Below the pieces are notes generated by a model. The model searched no databases and was not told the origin of the DNA. It saw only the letters and a program-made list of their open reading frames with translations. A program made the translations under genes and the position numbers. A stretch of DNA of 64,000 nt from a virus, in the IMG/VR virus record IMGVR_UViG_3300032087_004763, positions 1 through 64,000 of that record; one strand, given 5' to 3'. Shown here piece after piece: positions 31,191 to 39,981 of the stretch (position 1 is its first letter; every line of letters begins with the position of its first letter).

Positions 31191-31845
31191 TGATGAATTC
31201 CTCGATCATAGGAAATATCGGATGTAAAGCACAGGCACATTCTCTTGCAATCTGCATATGTTCTTTCTGTGTACCATGACCTGATCGCAACTGAATGTAA
31301 TGAATCCAAGAGCGAATAGTTCCATTCATATAAAGACGTGACTTAGTCAAACCTTCAGGCAGCAAAGCTCTTGCTTGTTCTTTTGCTACACCCATCTTAA
31401 TCGCATTACGATATTCTCTTGAACACATCCACTCGACACGCCTTTGCAATCTATCCCACTCATATCCGTCATCAGCTACGGTGATTGAGTTTTGCCGGTT
31501 CTTTGGATCCTGCTCTCGGCGTTCTCTTCTCTGAAACATGTCATCAAACTCGGCATCCGGATTTGCGTACCGTTGACTGAACTCTTGGAATGAGAATGAT
31601 CGATGCCTTAATATTTGACGAGCGATGTCACGAGTTGTTTCAATCTCAAGACACGCCGACGCCATTTCAAAGGGAGACCAATGTTCGTGTTTGATGAGAT
31701 ACCGTAGTAGTTTTTCATTTGTCTCAGTATTATTTTGATTAGAGGGATTTGATACTCTTGCGCAGTATGCAATGGTTTCACATAGATCCTCATGTTCCGA
31801 TTCATAATTCATTGCCTTACTATAACTGATTAAACGTGCTGTCAT
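31183..31845 (-). CDS. thyX: Flavin-dependent thymidylate synthase ThyX
   Basis: The 220-aa enzyme makes dTMP from dUMP with methylene-tetrahydrofolate, FAD and NADPH. The ThyX motif RHRSFSFQEFSQRY (RHRxxSxxExSxRY) lies at 80-93. The C-terminal arginine-rich dUMP region has RALLPEGLTKSRLYMNGTI and FxQLR-type IQLRSGHGTQ. Overlaps gcvH (downstream) by 8 nt and the MazG-like gene (upstream) by 4 nt, so the three are one translational unit. Confidence 0.95.
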   Translation of the reverse strand: MTARLISYSKAMNYESEHEDLCETIAYCARVSNPSNQNNTETNEKLLRYLIKHEHWSPFEMASACLEIETTRDIARQILRHRSFSFQEFSQRYANPDAEFDDMFQRRERREQDPKNRQNSITVADDGYEWDRLQRRVEWMCSREYRNAIKMGVAKEQARALLPEGLTKSRLYMNGTIRSWIHYIQLRSGHGTQKEHMQIARECACALHPIFPMIEEFISE

Positions 31846-32081
31846 AACTCTAAGTTACTCCATACTTTCAATTTATCACGTTTCGCTTTCGACCCCTGTA
31901 CAAGGTCAGTGTACGTGAGCATTTGCTTTTCAATCATGATCTCTATCATGCAATATAGATCACCAAGTTCCTTCTTTAGCATCTCGGTTGATTGCTCACC
32001 TGGAAATCTTATTACCTTTGAGCAAGCTTGGATCACCTCACCACATTCTTCCATGGTGATAGTCATTAGTTCATCTTTCAT
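31842..32081 (-). CDS. MazG-like nucleotide pyrophosphohydrolase
   Basis: A 79-aa all-alpha NTP-PPase-type protein: MEECGEVIQACSKVIRF supplies the ExxE helix and MLKKELGDLYCMIEIM the second ExxD metal helix. Members hydrolyse (d)NTPs to monophosphates, often dUTP or non-canonical nucleotides. Start at 32081 gives ATGA overlap with the helicase stop; ATG at 32090 is an alternative. Next to thyX this suits dUMP supply, which is inference. Confidence 0.8.
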   Translation of the reverse strand: MKDELMTITMEECGEVIQACSKVIRFPGEQSTEMLKKELGDLYCMIEIMIEKQMLTYTDLVQGSKAKRDKLKVWSNLEL

Positions 32082-33463
32082 AGTTTCCATCCGGATGTAT
32101 CAGGTTTCTCATTATTACCAAATGTATTTAGCGGTCTATCAGGTATAGGATCATCATTCATTAGATCCTGTTGTGACTCTTCAATATCATATAAGCGCAT
32201 CTTAGAACGGTCAATACCAATCAAGAACCGCTTGTAGTTAGTCGGGTCATTATATCTATTCTTCAGTTGCTTGACCATAATCTGACCGGCTTGCTCAAGC
32301 TCCTCTGTTGATATCAGTGCAAACATAAGATCTGCTGTCGCTGGTAAGCCAAACGATTCTGATGTATCTTCAAGACCAACATCTGAGTTTGAATAGCCAG
32401 ACCTTGTAGTCTGTGTAGCCGATACAATAGGAACATCAAACTCAACCGCAAGGCCACGGATCTCTTCCGCAATCGCTTTAATATAGTTATACGAGTTTAT
32501 AGCACCGCCCATTCCCTTCATTCTTGAGCTAGAACAAATATTTAGGTAATCAATAAAGATGATGTCAGGGATAAACTCCTTCTTCAGCTTAAGCTCATTG
32601 AGCAGACCACGGAAGTGACCACTATGTGCTTGACCGGTCGGATATTCTTTGATGATCAATTTACCAGTCGTCTTACGTGATATATCAGCGACCTTTGTTG
32701 TGAACATATCCTTTGATAACTTGTCTAACTGATCGATAGCAACGTTCAACAAGTTAGCATCGATACGTTCTGCAATCCGTTCTTCTGCCATCTCCATCGT
32801 GATATACAGAACATTTGATCCTTGTGTTAGAGAAGCAGCAGCCATATGGCACATGAACAGAGACTTACCAACACCAGTGCCTGCAAGAGCGATGTTAAGC
32901 GTCTTAGTCGGCAAACCTCCTTTCGTAATTCGGTTGAAGTATTCAAGGTCGAAAGATAGGCGTTCTTCCTCAGTGTGATAAAATTCGTATCTTTGCTCTG
33001 CATTTTCCGTATAGTCATGACCTACGTTATTATCAAATCCTACACCAAGTGCTTTGCTCAATAGATCTGGCAATGCACCTTTTGTCAATGACTCATGCTT
33101 TCCATCAATGATGGAGATAGACTCCATGATCGCATTATGGATTGCACGGTCCTGACACCATTTCTCAGTTGTATCACTTAACCAGACCTCATCTACATTC
33201 TCGTTTGAAAACAAATGTGGAAGAATCTCTGATGCCATACGATACTGTTCATCAGATAATCTGTCAGCCTGGTCGATCTCAATCTGAAATGCTTCGGCAG
33301 TCGGTAGCTTATTATACTTTGCTACAAACTTACCTGCCTCTTTAAAAAGGATACGATAGATACCTTCAAAATAGTCAGGCTTAATAAAAGGTAAGACCTT
33401 ACGCATGAACTTCTCATCTGTAAGAAGATTACGTAAGATCGTTTGTTCAAGATTCGCTTGCAT
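32078..33463 (-). CDS. 41: Replicative DNA helicase (T4 gp41-like)
   Basis: The 461-aa DnaB-family hexameric helicase has Walker A AGTGVGKS at 194-201, VLYITMEMAEERIAERIDAN (H1a-type), Walker B IIFIDYLNI and VPIVSATQTTRSGYS. It unwinds the lagging strand template with the primase. It lies two genes after uvsX, as in T4 (uvsX-40-41). Confidence 0.93.
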   Translation of the reverse strand: MQANLEQTILRNLLTDEKFMRKVLPFIKPDYFEGIYRILFKEAGKFVAKYNKLPTAEAFQIEIDQADRLSDEQYRMASEILPHLFSNENVDEVWLSDTTEKWCQDRAIHNAIMESISIIDGKHESLTKGALPDLLSKALGVGFDNNVGHDYTENAEQRYEFYHTEEERLSFDLEYFNRITKGGLPTKTLNIALAGTGVGKSLFMCHMAAASLTQGSNVLYITMEMAEERIAERIDANLLNVAIDQLDKLSKDMFTTKVADISRKTTGKLIIKEYPTGQAHSGHFRGLLNELKLKKEFIPDIIFIDYLNICSSSRMKGMGGAINSYNYIKAIAEEIRGLAVEFDVPIVSATQTTRSGYSNSDVGLEDTSESFGLPATADLMFALISTEELEQAGQIMVKQLKNRYNDPTNYKRFLIGIDRSKMRLYDIEESQQDLMNDDPIPDRPLNTFGNNEKPDTSGWKL

Positions 33464-33722
33464 CTTTTTCCATTGATTCTGTGATTATTACATATAATAT
33501 ATCTGAGACAACCTTTTGTAGCTCTTCGTTATCTACAGTTAGATTCTCATCAGGAGATGAAACAATATCAAAGTTAAATGATATATTTTCTGTTTCTTCT
33601 ATCAACTGGAGAACACCAAATTTTACAACTGTCTCAATAAAGTCACCTTTAAGGAATCGAATACCCCAAGTATCCAGGTCTTCCTCAATGGGAACTAACT
33701 CGTAGTCTTCATTCTCCTTCAT
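33447..33722 (-). CDS. Hypothetical protein in the gene 40 position
   Basis: ATG at 33722 has GAGG upstream; the GTG at 33734 is rejected. The 91-aa acidic product (MKENEDYELVPIEEDLDTWG) has WGIRFLKGDFIETVVKFG, a marine T4-like family. It occupies the slot of T4 gene 40 but shows no resemblance I can claim. Overlaps uvsX by 14 nt and the helicase by 17 nt. Confidence 0.65.
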   Translation of the reverse strand: MKENEDYELVPIEEDLDTWGIRFLKGDFIETVVKFGVLQLIEETENISFNFDIVSSPDENLTVDNEELQKVVSDILYVIITESMEKDASES

Positions 33723-34740
33723 TGATAGCCTCACTTACGATTGAGTATTTTCTTTTGATGAAGTCTGCGAAATCTGTTTCTGCCAGGATGGGTTCCCAGA
33801 AGTCAGCAGTGAGCGTATCCCGTTCTCTCGACTTTGGATCCATAAGCTCCCCAGAGCTCCGGTCGACACGACAATACCAACCGTTAGAAGGCTTAGCAAC
33901 GTAGCCCCCATCCAGAGCAACATCAAGCAGGCCGCTCCAACGCTGAACGCCACCTTCCCAAGAAACTGATATAGGTAATTTAGATTTTTCTTTAACAAAC
34001 CTTGATTTCTCCACATTGATCACAAAGTGATAACCCTTGACCTCTGTTCCTTGCTTGTCCTGTTGACGTCCAATAATCCAGATATTATCTGCTGAATAGT
34101 AAACGCCTGTACCACCTGATACAATATCTTTCGGGAACAGTCCTTGTTCTTTATATGTATGATTAACAGCAACACACGGAATATCTTTCATTGTAAGATA
34201 CGGTGTAGTCATTCTGAACAATGACTTCAGCTGCTTTGCGCGTGACATATCAGCCACGGACTTTTCATTCATTGCATCTTCTAATTCTTTCTTCGAAGCA
34301 ATATTACCGATAGAATCGATAATCACAATGACCTTATCCTTCTTGTCAATGTTCTCAAGCTGATTGATTAGATCGAACTTAAGCTCTTCAATGTTCATGA
34401 CAGGAGTGTGAAGGACTCGACCTGTGTCGATACCATACGTTGTAAAATATGATTGAGGTGAGCCAAACTCTGAATCATAAAAGAGTAAGACTGCATCTTC
34501 ATATTTCTCTAGGTATGCCGAAGCCATGATGAGTGCAAAAGAAGTTTTAAAATGTTTTGACGGACCTGCAAGGACGGTAAGTCCTGGTGTCAGCCCCCCA
34601 TCAATTGATCCAGACAGAGCCACATTAATCATCGGCACTGGCGTAGGGATCATGTCCTTTTCGGTAAAGAACTTTGAATCAGCAAGAACAGAAGACTCTT
34701 TGATCTTCGAATTCTTTTTTAGTTTATCCATTATAGACAT
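33709..34740 (-). CDS. uvsX: RecA-like recombinase UvsX
   Basis: The 343-aa strand-exchange protein has the UvsX-type Walker A GPSKHFKTS (59-67), VLLFYDSEFGSP, VIVIIDSIGN (Walker B) and SRAKQLKSLFR. In T4 it forms filaments with UvsY help for recombination-dependent replication; uvsY and uvsW are at 57333-57779 and 55864-57393. TAATG-coupled to the 54-aa gene. Confidence 0.95.
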   Translation of the reverse strand: MSIMDKLKKNSKIKESSVLADSKFFTEKDMIPTPVPMINVALSGSIDGGLTPGLTVLAGPSKHFKTSFALIMASAYLEKYEDAVLLFYDSEFGSPQSYFTTYGIDTGRVLHTPVMNIEELKFDLINQLENIDKKDKVIVIIDSIGNIASKKELEDAMNEKSVADMSRAKQLKSLFRMTTPYLTMKDIPCVAVNHTYKEQGLFPKDIVSGGTGVYYSADNIWIIGRQQDKQGTEVKGYHFVINVEKSRFVKEKSKLPISVSWEGGVQRWSGLLDVALDGGYVAKPSNGWYCRVDRSSGELMDPKSRERDTLTADFWEPILAETDFADFIKRKYSIVSEAINEGE

Positions 34741-34904
34741 TAATTATTCACCCTTGTAATTACGACCCGATCGCTTTGAGTGATTCTTTTATCTTCAATA
34801 CGTCGGTCGAGAGCTTCCTTAGAATACACGGTATAGTGTTTTCCATTTTCTTTAAATACGCAATACGCTGTATCTGACCTTAAAGGCACGTTTCTTTTAG
34901 GCAT
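34740..34904 (-). CDS. Hypothetical basic protein preceding uvsX (54 aa)
   Basis: MPKRNVPLRSDTAYCVFKENGKHY..., ending VVITRVNN. AAGGAG is 6 nt from this ATG; the in-frame ATG two codons earlier abuts it. It is the first gene behind the 34928-34956 promoter. Function unknown. Confidence 0.65.
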   Translation of the reverse strand: MPKRNVPLRSDTAYCVFKENGKHYTVYSKEALDRRIEDKRITQSDRVVITRVNN

Positions 34905-34927
34905 AGACATCTCCTTGTGGTTTGTCT

Positions 34928-34956
34928 ATTATACCATAAATTCATCCAAGAGTACA
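34928..34956 (-). promoter_or_regulatory. Early-type promoter for uvsX-41-thyX-gcvH
   Basis: TATAAT at 34933-34928 and TGTACT at 34956-34951, 17-bp spacer. It lies inside the last codons of the upstream gene (34929-35969). Confidence 0.7.
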
Positions 34957-35969
34957 CCGTTATTTGTTGGTTCACCTTGACGTTGTTCCCATCCGGATAC
35001 CCAACCAGAATTATTCGTAATCGTCGATGGTACGTGGTCGAATGTATCATCAGACCGTGGTACATAATTCTGACCAAACCGAACAAAGTCACACATCACG
35101 TCCTCATTATCTCTTGGTGCTCCACCCATGCGTTCACATAGAATATCCATGAACTCGTCAGTGGTATAACCACTTGATAGTATCTTCATACACCGGACTG
35201 CGTTGTTACCAAAATATCCATGAGACATATCATCAACTAGATCCTTGTGATAGTCTCCTAGATCATACGAAAATGCAGCATAGACAAAGTTAAATCGTTT
35301 GTGACCTTGTTCTATATTGTACTCATTCAAATAATCTACGACTTCTTTGTGAGTCTTTTTCTGACCTGTGTGTAGCCAATCAATCAGACGATCAAGTAGA
35401 CTCGGTAACTCCTCGGTCAGATAATCGATGACACTGACTCCCTTACGTGGTGAAGGTGGTTGGTTACCAATCGACGTGAACGTAGCGATCTTATTTTCTT
35501 TACGGTACTTGAGATCTGCAATCATTTGATCGATAGAATCCATAATACCCCATCGATAAACACAATTGTTTCGATATCCGTGATCGCGTGTGAAAGAAGC
35601 GCCAGAGCCTGTGGCTCGGTGTGACATATAAGCAAACAACCAGGTCTTGAGATCCCATTTATCTGTGATGTAACTATCTACTAGATCAACATGTTTTTGA
35701 CCAAGAGAGATATTCTTCAGTTGATGGTGTCTCTTTGGTGTGTCGCTTCGGTACTTGAGGTCTTGCAATACGTTCGAGAATCCTGCTGCATTTCTTGTAT
35801 AGCAATCATATATATCAATGTACTGCATCAAATCGTCATTTATTTGTCGATTAGATTCTTCTCCGACGTAAGGAATTTTACCCCAGTTACAATTTAGCTG
35901 CAGCCATTTTGCTCTGGGGTAATAGTAGTTTGTCAGAATGTCAATTGCTTCTTCGTTGATCCACTTCAT
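34929..35969 (-). CDS. Putative alpha-glutamyl/putrescinyl-thymine pyrophosphorylase-like protein
   Basis: A 346-aa protein. The motif FAYMSHRATGSGASFTRDHGY and WGIMDSIDQMI recall the AGPT-pyrophosphorylase family, DNA-glycosylase-related enzymes proposed for phage DNA hypermodification (family from memory). No Fe-S cluster cysteines are apparent. It heads a coupled set with an aldolase, a PLP-type enzyme and a dCMP hydroxymethylase, which supports a role in base modification. An HhH glycosylase-like repair enzyme is the main alternative. Confidence 0.6.
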   Translation of the reverse strand: MKWINEEAIDILTNYYYPRAKWLQLNCNWGKIPYVGEESNRQINDDLMQYIDIYDCYTRNAAGFSNVLQDLKYRSDTPKRHHQLKNISLGQKHVDLVDSYITDKWDLKTWLFAYMSHRATGSGASFTRDHGYRNNCVYRWGIMDSIDQMIADLKYRKENKIATFTSIGNQPPSPRKGVSVIDYLTEELPSLLDRLIDWLHTGQKKTHKEVVDYLNEYNIEQGHKRFNFVYAAFSYDLGDYHKDLVDDMSHGYFGNNAVRCMKILSSGYTTDEFMDILCERMGGAPRDNEDVMCDFVRFGQNYVPRSDDTFDHVPSTITNNSGWVSGWEQRQGEPTNNGVLLDEFMV

Positions 35970-36568
35970 GATACCAATACAATTTTACAAATGTGCTCTA
36001 GTCGTTCAATGTGTTCATATGCCCTCCACGGAGTTTCATCAATAGCAACGACTCCATGACCCTTAATACCTACAATATCAAACTGAATTTTCCCTTTCGA
36101 ATCTAATTTAAGATTCTCGTGACAGGCATTACCAAGTTCGTTACTTGTAGGTGGAACATCAGGCGTGCTCTCGGCAACTCGAGTATACCTACCTAGCTCA
36201 GGAAAATAGTTGACGAGGTGGTGAAGATCTAATCCACGATGCATTGCAGCAACCGTATATGTCGGATGTAGATGTACTACAACACGCGTCTCTATATTGT
36301 GCGGTAGAGTCTTTTGTAATCCGAAATGTAATGGCAACTCGCCGCTCGGATAAAGGTTCGTGCTTATCTCCGTATACTCTAGTGCTTTACCTGTCTTACT
36401 ATCAATCTTCTTCCACATATTTGGCTGCAGATCAGGTTTGCGAATACCGCTAGGTGTAATCCAAAAATGACCTCGGTCATGATGAGCGATACTAATATTA
36501 CCATCACGAACAGTGATGAAGTTTGCATCGTAGGCACGACGCATTAGGTCTGAACAAGTCTCTAACAT
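35966..36568 (-). CDS. Class II aldolase/adducin family protein
   Basis: The 200-aa product has the full zinc site: HLH at 99-101 and GHG with His171. The catalytic Glu is at 77 in PSGELPLH, with GNIS early on. Relatives cleave or isomerise sugar phosphates (fuculose-1-phosphate aldolase, ribulose-phosphate epimerase, MtnB dehydratase). In the modification cluster it could make or condense an aldehyde building block. ATGA overlap with its neighbours. Confidence 0.85.
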   Translation of the reverse strand: MLETCSDLMRRAYDANFITVRDGNISIAHHDRGHFWITPSGIRKPDLQPNMWKKIDSKTGKALEYTEISTNLYPSGELPLHFGLQKTLPHNIETRVVVHLHPTYTVAAMHRGLDLHHLVNYFPELGRYTRVAESTPDVPPTSNELGNACHENLKLDSKGKIQFDIVGIKGHGVVAIDETPWRAYEHIERLEHICKIVLVS

Positions 36569-37449
36569 TTCTTTTTCCAGTCTCTGTATGAGTCTATCTC
36601 GTCGTAGATAGATTCGTTAATTAACTCTGGTTCCTTTCCGACGTTCCAGAACAAAATATCTCTTCCTGAGTTCTTAGGTATATACTTCCACACCTTACCG
36701 TCATACGTGTCGATGTTTGGAAATGGTGGGAGGTTATCTGTTTTCTCTGACGCAGTGAATGCAAGTGGTTCTGATATTGGGGTTGCGATACCAAGCTCAC
36801 CCGCTTTCATATTCCGTGACACACAAACAGATGTAAACTTAGCGTTTGGCCAAGCAATCTGAAGCGCCCGTGTGAGCACGCCCGTGGACGTGGCAGTATA
36901 TACTTCGTTAGGCTCAGTTATAGTTGATGCAGTTTTCACAATACCTGCAGTCACCTTCTCATGCTTTAAACCAAGCGGAACGAAGAAAGCATTTGGCCTC
37001 TCGTCGGCCCACTTCTTTGCAAGTAGATTCAGATTCGGCATTGCAGCAATACGGTGGAATGAATAGTCACACCCTCGTTCAATACAGCAAGCCTGATGAT
37101 GTGATATCCTTCTTGACGAAGGCATGAACAGCATTACCTTCTTGTTATGTCGCTTTGCTACGTCAAGGAGCGAAACGCCAGCAAGACCAGTACGAGGCTG
37201 AACATAAACAATGGTATCGATACTATCAGGGAGCGAGGAAATGAGGCAGTCACCCCCGCGTACCTTAGACCCCACCAAGTAATCATCCCGGACAACCCTA
37301 ATGCCATCATGAGTGGTAACAACAGGTTCACCATAAGGGTCGGTCCAATCTCGAGCAAGACTAAAGTAGTAATCTCTTGCATCATCTGTTGTGTATAAGG
37401 GTCCGATGTCTTTGTTGATTCCGTCAATAACATGATTATTATGCGCCAA
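36562..37449 (-). CDS. Putative PLP-dependent enzyme (fold type II-like)
   Basis: A 295-aa protein with LVGSKVRGGDCL, in which Lys62 matches the SxKxR PLP-lysine context of the tryptophan synthase beta / D-cysteine desulfhydrase group. VYTATSTGVLTRAL lies where the Gly-rich phosphate loop is expected. Cys-rich QACCIERGCDYSF is in the middle. The fold call is moderate. PLP enzymes occur in known phage amino-acid-decorated bases, which fits its neighbours. Confidence 0.6.
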   Translation of the reverse strand: MAHNNHVIDGINKDIGPLYTTDDARDYYFSLARDWTDPYGEPVVTTHDGIRVVRDDYLVGSKVRGGDCLISSLPDSIDTIVYVQPRTGLAGVSLLDVAKRHNKKVMLFMPSSRRISHHQACCIERGCDYSFHRIAAMPNLNLLAKKWADERPNAFFVPLGLKHEKVTAGIVKTASTITEPNEVYTATSTGVLTRALQIAWPNAKFTSVCVSRNMKAGELGIATPISEPLAFTASEKTDNLPPFPNIDTYDGKVWKYIPKNSGRDILFWNVGKEPELINESIYDEIDSYRDWKKKC

Positions 37450-38401
37450 GTGGTGATACTCCCCAATCGTTTCTGCGATAGAACGGAGGAGCTATGTGAA
37501 AACTAGATCCAAATTCCATGTATGTCTTAGCGTATTTCTCGCCGTCCATAGTGTACCATTCTTTCGGAGGTTGAATAACTTTATCAGTACGTTTATATAG
37601 CTCATTGATAAACATGTCCGTGAGCTCACGCCTTTCCGTGAATGTACCATAGAATGGAGTACCTTTATAGAAGCCAGACTTTGGTATCTTGCGATCTTCA
37701 TATTCAACTGGAACAGGTGCACAATACCATACATCCTCTGCTAAATCATTTCCTTGTTCTACATACTTTGCCACAAGGTCTTCAATGCCAGGATTATCTC
37801 GTCGTAGTAAATGATGCCTAATGTCAATAGAACCAAAGCATAGACTGACTCGACCTTTCGGAGTAGTTCCTCTGAGGAAGGATCCAAGTCCTGCTTTGAT
37901 TGCTCCAAAGAGAGTTTTACCATCGTTACGATACACCCGATCAGTGCTGCTACTAAAAGCGATGGTATGAGAATCTCCCACCATGATATCGTCATAATTT
38001 AAATCCTGCTGTTTTAGTGATGAAATGTGTTTACACCTTTGAGATACCTGATCACACCATTGTTCAGTTATCCCTTCATAAGTTGTCTTTGCCCCAATCC
38101 TCTTCTTGAGCATTGCGCCATAGTCTGGCATGTCCCAGTCTAACGATACAACATGCGAGTGAGAACAGATTAGATTAATTCTATCGTAAATCTCTTTCGT
38201 AGCACCACCAAATAGATTCAGTGTACCACCAAAGTTTGCACCATGATCGATATAGACTATTCCTGATCTAAGAATATTCGGATCGCATTTGCTGTCAATT
38301 GATGCGTCTAACTGACGACACCACGTTTTAGCCCAACCTAAAACATGAGATTTTGGATTGACAGGAATATTTGATATAGGGTTAGTTACAACGCTCAACA
38401 T
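37439..38401 (-). CDS. GDSH-motif protein, SGNH-like candidate
   Basis: The 320-aa product has an N-terminal IDHGANFGGTLNLFGG, a central MVGDSHTIAF (GDSx block I as in SGNH hydrolases), and SLCFGSIDIRHHLLR with a downstream Asp/His pair. SGNH enzymes are esterases or acyl transferases. Placement in the cluster suggests a transferase acting on a modified nucleotide or sugar, but only the motif is seen. Confidence 0.55.
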   Translation of the reverse strand: MLSVVTNPISNIPVNPKSHVLGWAKTWCRQLDASIDSKCDPNILRSGIVYIDHGANFGGTLNLFGGATKEIYDRINLICSHSHVVSLDWDMPDYGAMLKKRIGAKTTYEGITEQWCDQVSQRCKHISSLKQQDLNYDDIMVGDSHTIAFSSSTDRVYRNDGKTLFGAIKAGLGSFLRGTTPKGRVSLCFGSIDIRHHLLRRDNPGIEDLVAKYVEQGNDLAEDVWYCAPVPVEYEDRKIPKSGFYKGTPFYGTFTERRELTDMFINELYKRTDKVIQPPKEWYTMDGEKYAKTYMEFGSSFHIAPPFYRRNDWGVSPLGA

Positions 38402-38759
38402 AATCTTTCAACTCGCTTAGCATCTGTCTCTCATACTCTGAATCATTGAGTTGCCGGTTCAGAGGAGAAGGATGCGGCATTTTAAAACTATTAAATCCAA
38501 GTCTCTTCAATGTGTTATACACCTGAGATCCAAGTGCTACTATTATATCACGATCTGATAGCATTTGTACAATCATTTTTTTATCAATAGATTTATACTT
38601 GAAGTCCCATTCAGGATCATCTGATAGATTCATGAATGAGAAGATCGGAAGGTTAATCTGTTCAGCCCAGGAGTATAACCTACGAAGTGCGGGACCTTGT
38701 TTGGTCCCGCTTACTTTCGAAGGATTTAATCCTACTATGACAATGTTTTTTCGCTCCAT
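38382..38759 (-). CDS. Uracil-DNA-glycosylase-superfamily-like protein
   Basis: A 125-aa protein with VGLNPSK near the N-terminus, GPALRRLYSWAE, SFMNLSDDP, VALGSQVYN and MPHPSPLNR. The NPS and HPSPxN motifs and strand order match the UDG fold. Loss of the catalytic Asp context makes base excision doubtful, so it may be a base-binding or modification protein. Overlaps its neighbours by about 20 nt. Confidence 0.6.
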   Translation of the reverse strand: MERKNIVIVGLNPSKVSGTKQGPALRRLYSWAEQINLPIFSFMNLSDDPEWDFKYKSIDKKMIVQMLSDRDIIVALGSQVYNTLKRLGFNSFKMPHPSPLNRQLNDSEYERQMLSELKDYVERCN

Positions 38760-38911
38760 GCGTGGTTCACTTCTAATTGTTTCACTCTTTCAGTTAGTTG
38801 GTCTATCTGCATCACTAAGTCCTCAATTGATGTTTGGGATTGTTTTTGTTTTTCTCCTTTTTTAAAGATCGTGTCTAATACCGACGAATTCGAACTGTAT
38901 ACTAGCTTCAT
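38735..38911 (-). CDS. Hypothetical coiled-coil protein (58 aa)
   Basis: ATG at 38911 is preceded by CAGGAG; the longer frame from 38965 is rejected. Product MKLVYSSNSSVLDTIFKKG..., then a heptad-rich helix. Overlaps the dCMP deaminase by 50 nt. Function unknown. Confidence 0.55.
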   Translation of the reverse strand: MKLVYSSNSSVLDTIFKKGEKQKQSQTSIEDLVMQIDQLTERVKQLEVNHAWSEKTLS

Positions 38912-39335
38912 TGAACATCTCCTGAGTTTTACGCCATGAGTCTTGCCACGAGTCTGGTATCTCAATGTCTTTCATTACAACTCTTCTGACACCGACTTGA
39001 ATAATACCCTTTGCGCATTCTGAACATACCGGTAATCCCGTCACATACATCGTTGCACCATCAAGAGATACACCGTTGTATGTTGCATTGAATATAACAT
39101 TCATTTCGGCGTGGACTACCAGCTCATATTTCCTCTGACGATTGTAGTATCTGCTGTGAGAATCATCAATCCCACGAGGAAATCCGTTGTAGCCTTGGGC
39201 CAGAACCTGGCCTTTGGCTCCGATCGCCACGGCACCAACTTTCCGTGACGGGTCTTTCGACCAGCTAGCTACTTCTTCTGCTAGCTTTAAAAATCTTTGA
39301 TCCCACTTATACGACAAGGTGGAAATGCCTCTCAT
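38862..39335 (-). CDS. cd: Deoxycytidylate (dCMP) deaminase
   Basis: A 157-aa zinc deaminase: HAEMNVIFNA (His and catalytic Glu) and PVCSECAKGII (two Cys ligands), DPSRKVGAVAIG and GYNGFPRGI. It turns dCMP into dUMP, the ThyX substrate. The frame is open to 39464 inside the hydroxymethylase gene. The ATG at 39335 is used, and a TTG at 39317 with GAGAGG upstream (MSYKWDQRFLKL) is equally plausible. Its substrate is shared with the adjacent hydroxymethylase, giving a branch point. Confidence 0.9.
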   Translation of the reverse strand: MRGISTLSYKWDQRFLKLAEEVASWSKDPSRKVGAVAIGAKGQVLAQGYNGFPRGIDDSHSRYYNRQRKYELVVHAEMNVIFNATYNGVSLDGATMYVTGLPVCSECAKGIIQVGVRRVVMKDIEIPDSWQDSWRKTQEMFNEASIQFEFVGIRHDL

Positions 39336-39981
39336 AAACATGGAGGTTTTGTACCTGCCATATAATATTACCTGGACGAAGATCCTGACAAGTTGATGCA
39401 TTGACATCAGTTGTAAGTCTATCTTGCACAAATCGTTGCCAAGCATAATCGTTCTTATAGCCAAAGACTACGTCATTAGAACGCATTTGTACTACGGCAT
39501 GGAGATAATCGTCTCGGATGTAATAAGTGACGGAGTTTGTGCAGATAAAATCATTCTTACCATTTTCTGAGTATTCGATCCAGATGGATGGCCGAGTGTA
39601 GATCATAGAAGCTCTTCGGCCATCAGAACTATTTATCAATTCTTGTAACACCATCTCGTACTGTCCATGATATAATGGATCAAAAATAAGATGACCATAG
39701 TTAGAGTTGATATTACCCCACTCGTCTGAACAATATTGCCATGCTTGTGGAGGTTCACGTGTACCACCATAGATGTCATGGATATTTGTAGATCCGCTCA
39801 GGTACCACTCAATCTCTGCATTCACATACTCTTGATTCACTTCACCAAAGATAGCAGGTTCGTCAGCTTGAAATGATGCACCGATCATCTCAATTGTTTT
39901 CTGACCGGTCCTATCAATAGTAAACTCTTCTGCAGCCAACTTATCAATAAAGTCGGCACGGATATCATTGACCTTCAGCAT
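39307..39981 (-). CDS. 42: dCMP hydroxymethylase (T4 gp42-like)
   Basis: The 224-aa thymidylate-synthase-fold enzyme matches T4 gp42 closely: TIEMIGASFQADEPAIFG, INSNYG, RRASMIYTRPS, catalytic Cys147 in FICTNSV, and MRSNDVVFGYKNDYAW. Asp178 in that last block is the residue (D179 in T4) that selects cytosine over uracil. It makes 5-hydroxymethyl-dCMP from dCMP and methylene-tetrahydrofolate. So phage DNA probably contains hydroxymethylcytosine or a derivative. ATG at 39981 (GTG at 39984 rejected). Confidence 0.93.
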   Translation of the reverse strand: MLKVNDIRADFIDKLAAEEFTIDRTGQKTIEMIGASFQADEPAIFGEVNQEYVNAEIEWYLSGSTNIHDIYGGTREPPQAWQYCSDEWGNINSNYGHLIFDPLYHGQYEMVLQELINSSDGRRASMIYTRPSIWIEYSENGKNDFICTNSVTYYIRDDYLHAVVQMRSNDVVFGYKNDYAWQRFVQDRLTTDVNASTCQDLRPGNIIWQVQNLHVYERHFHLVV

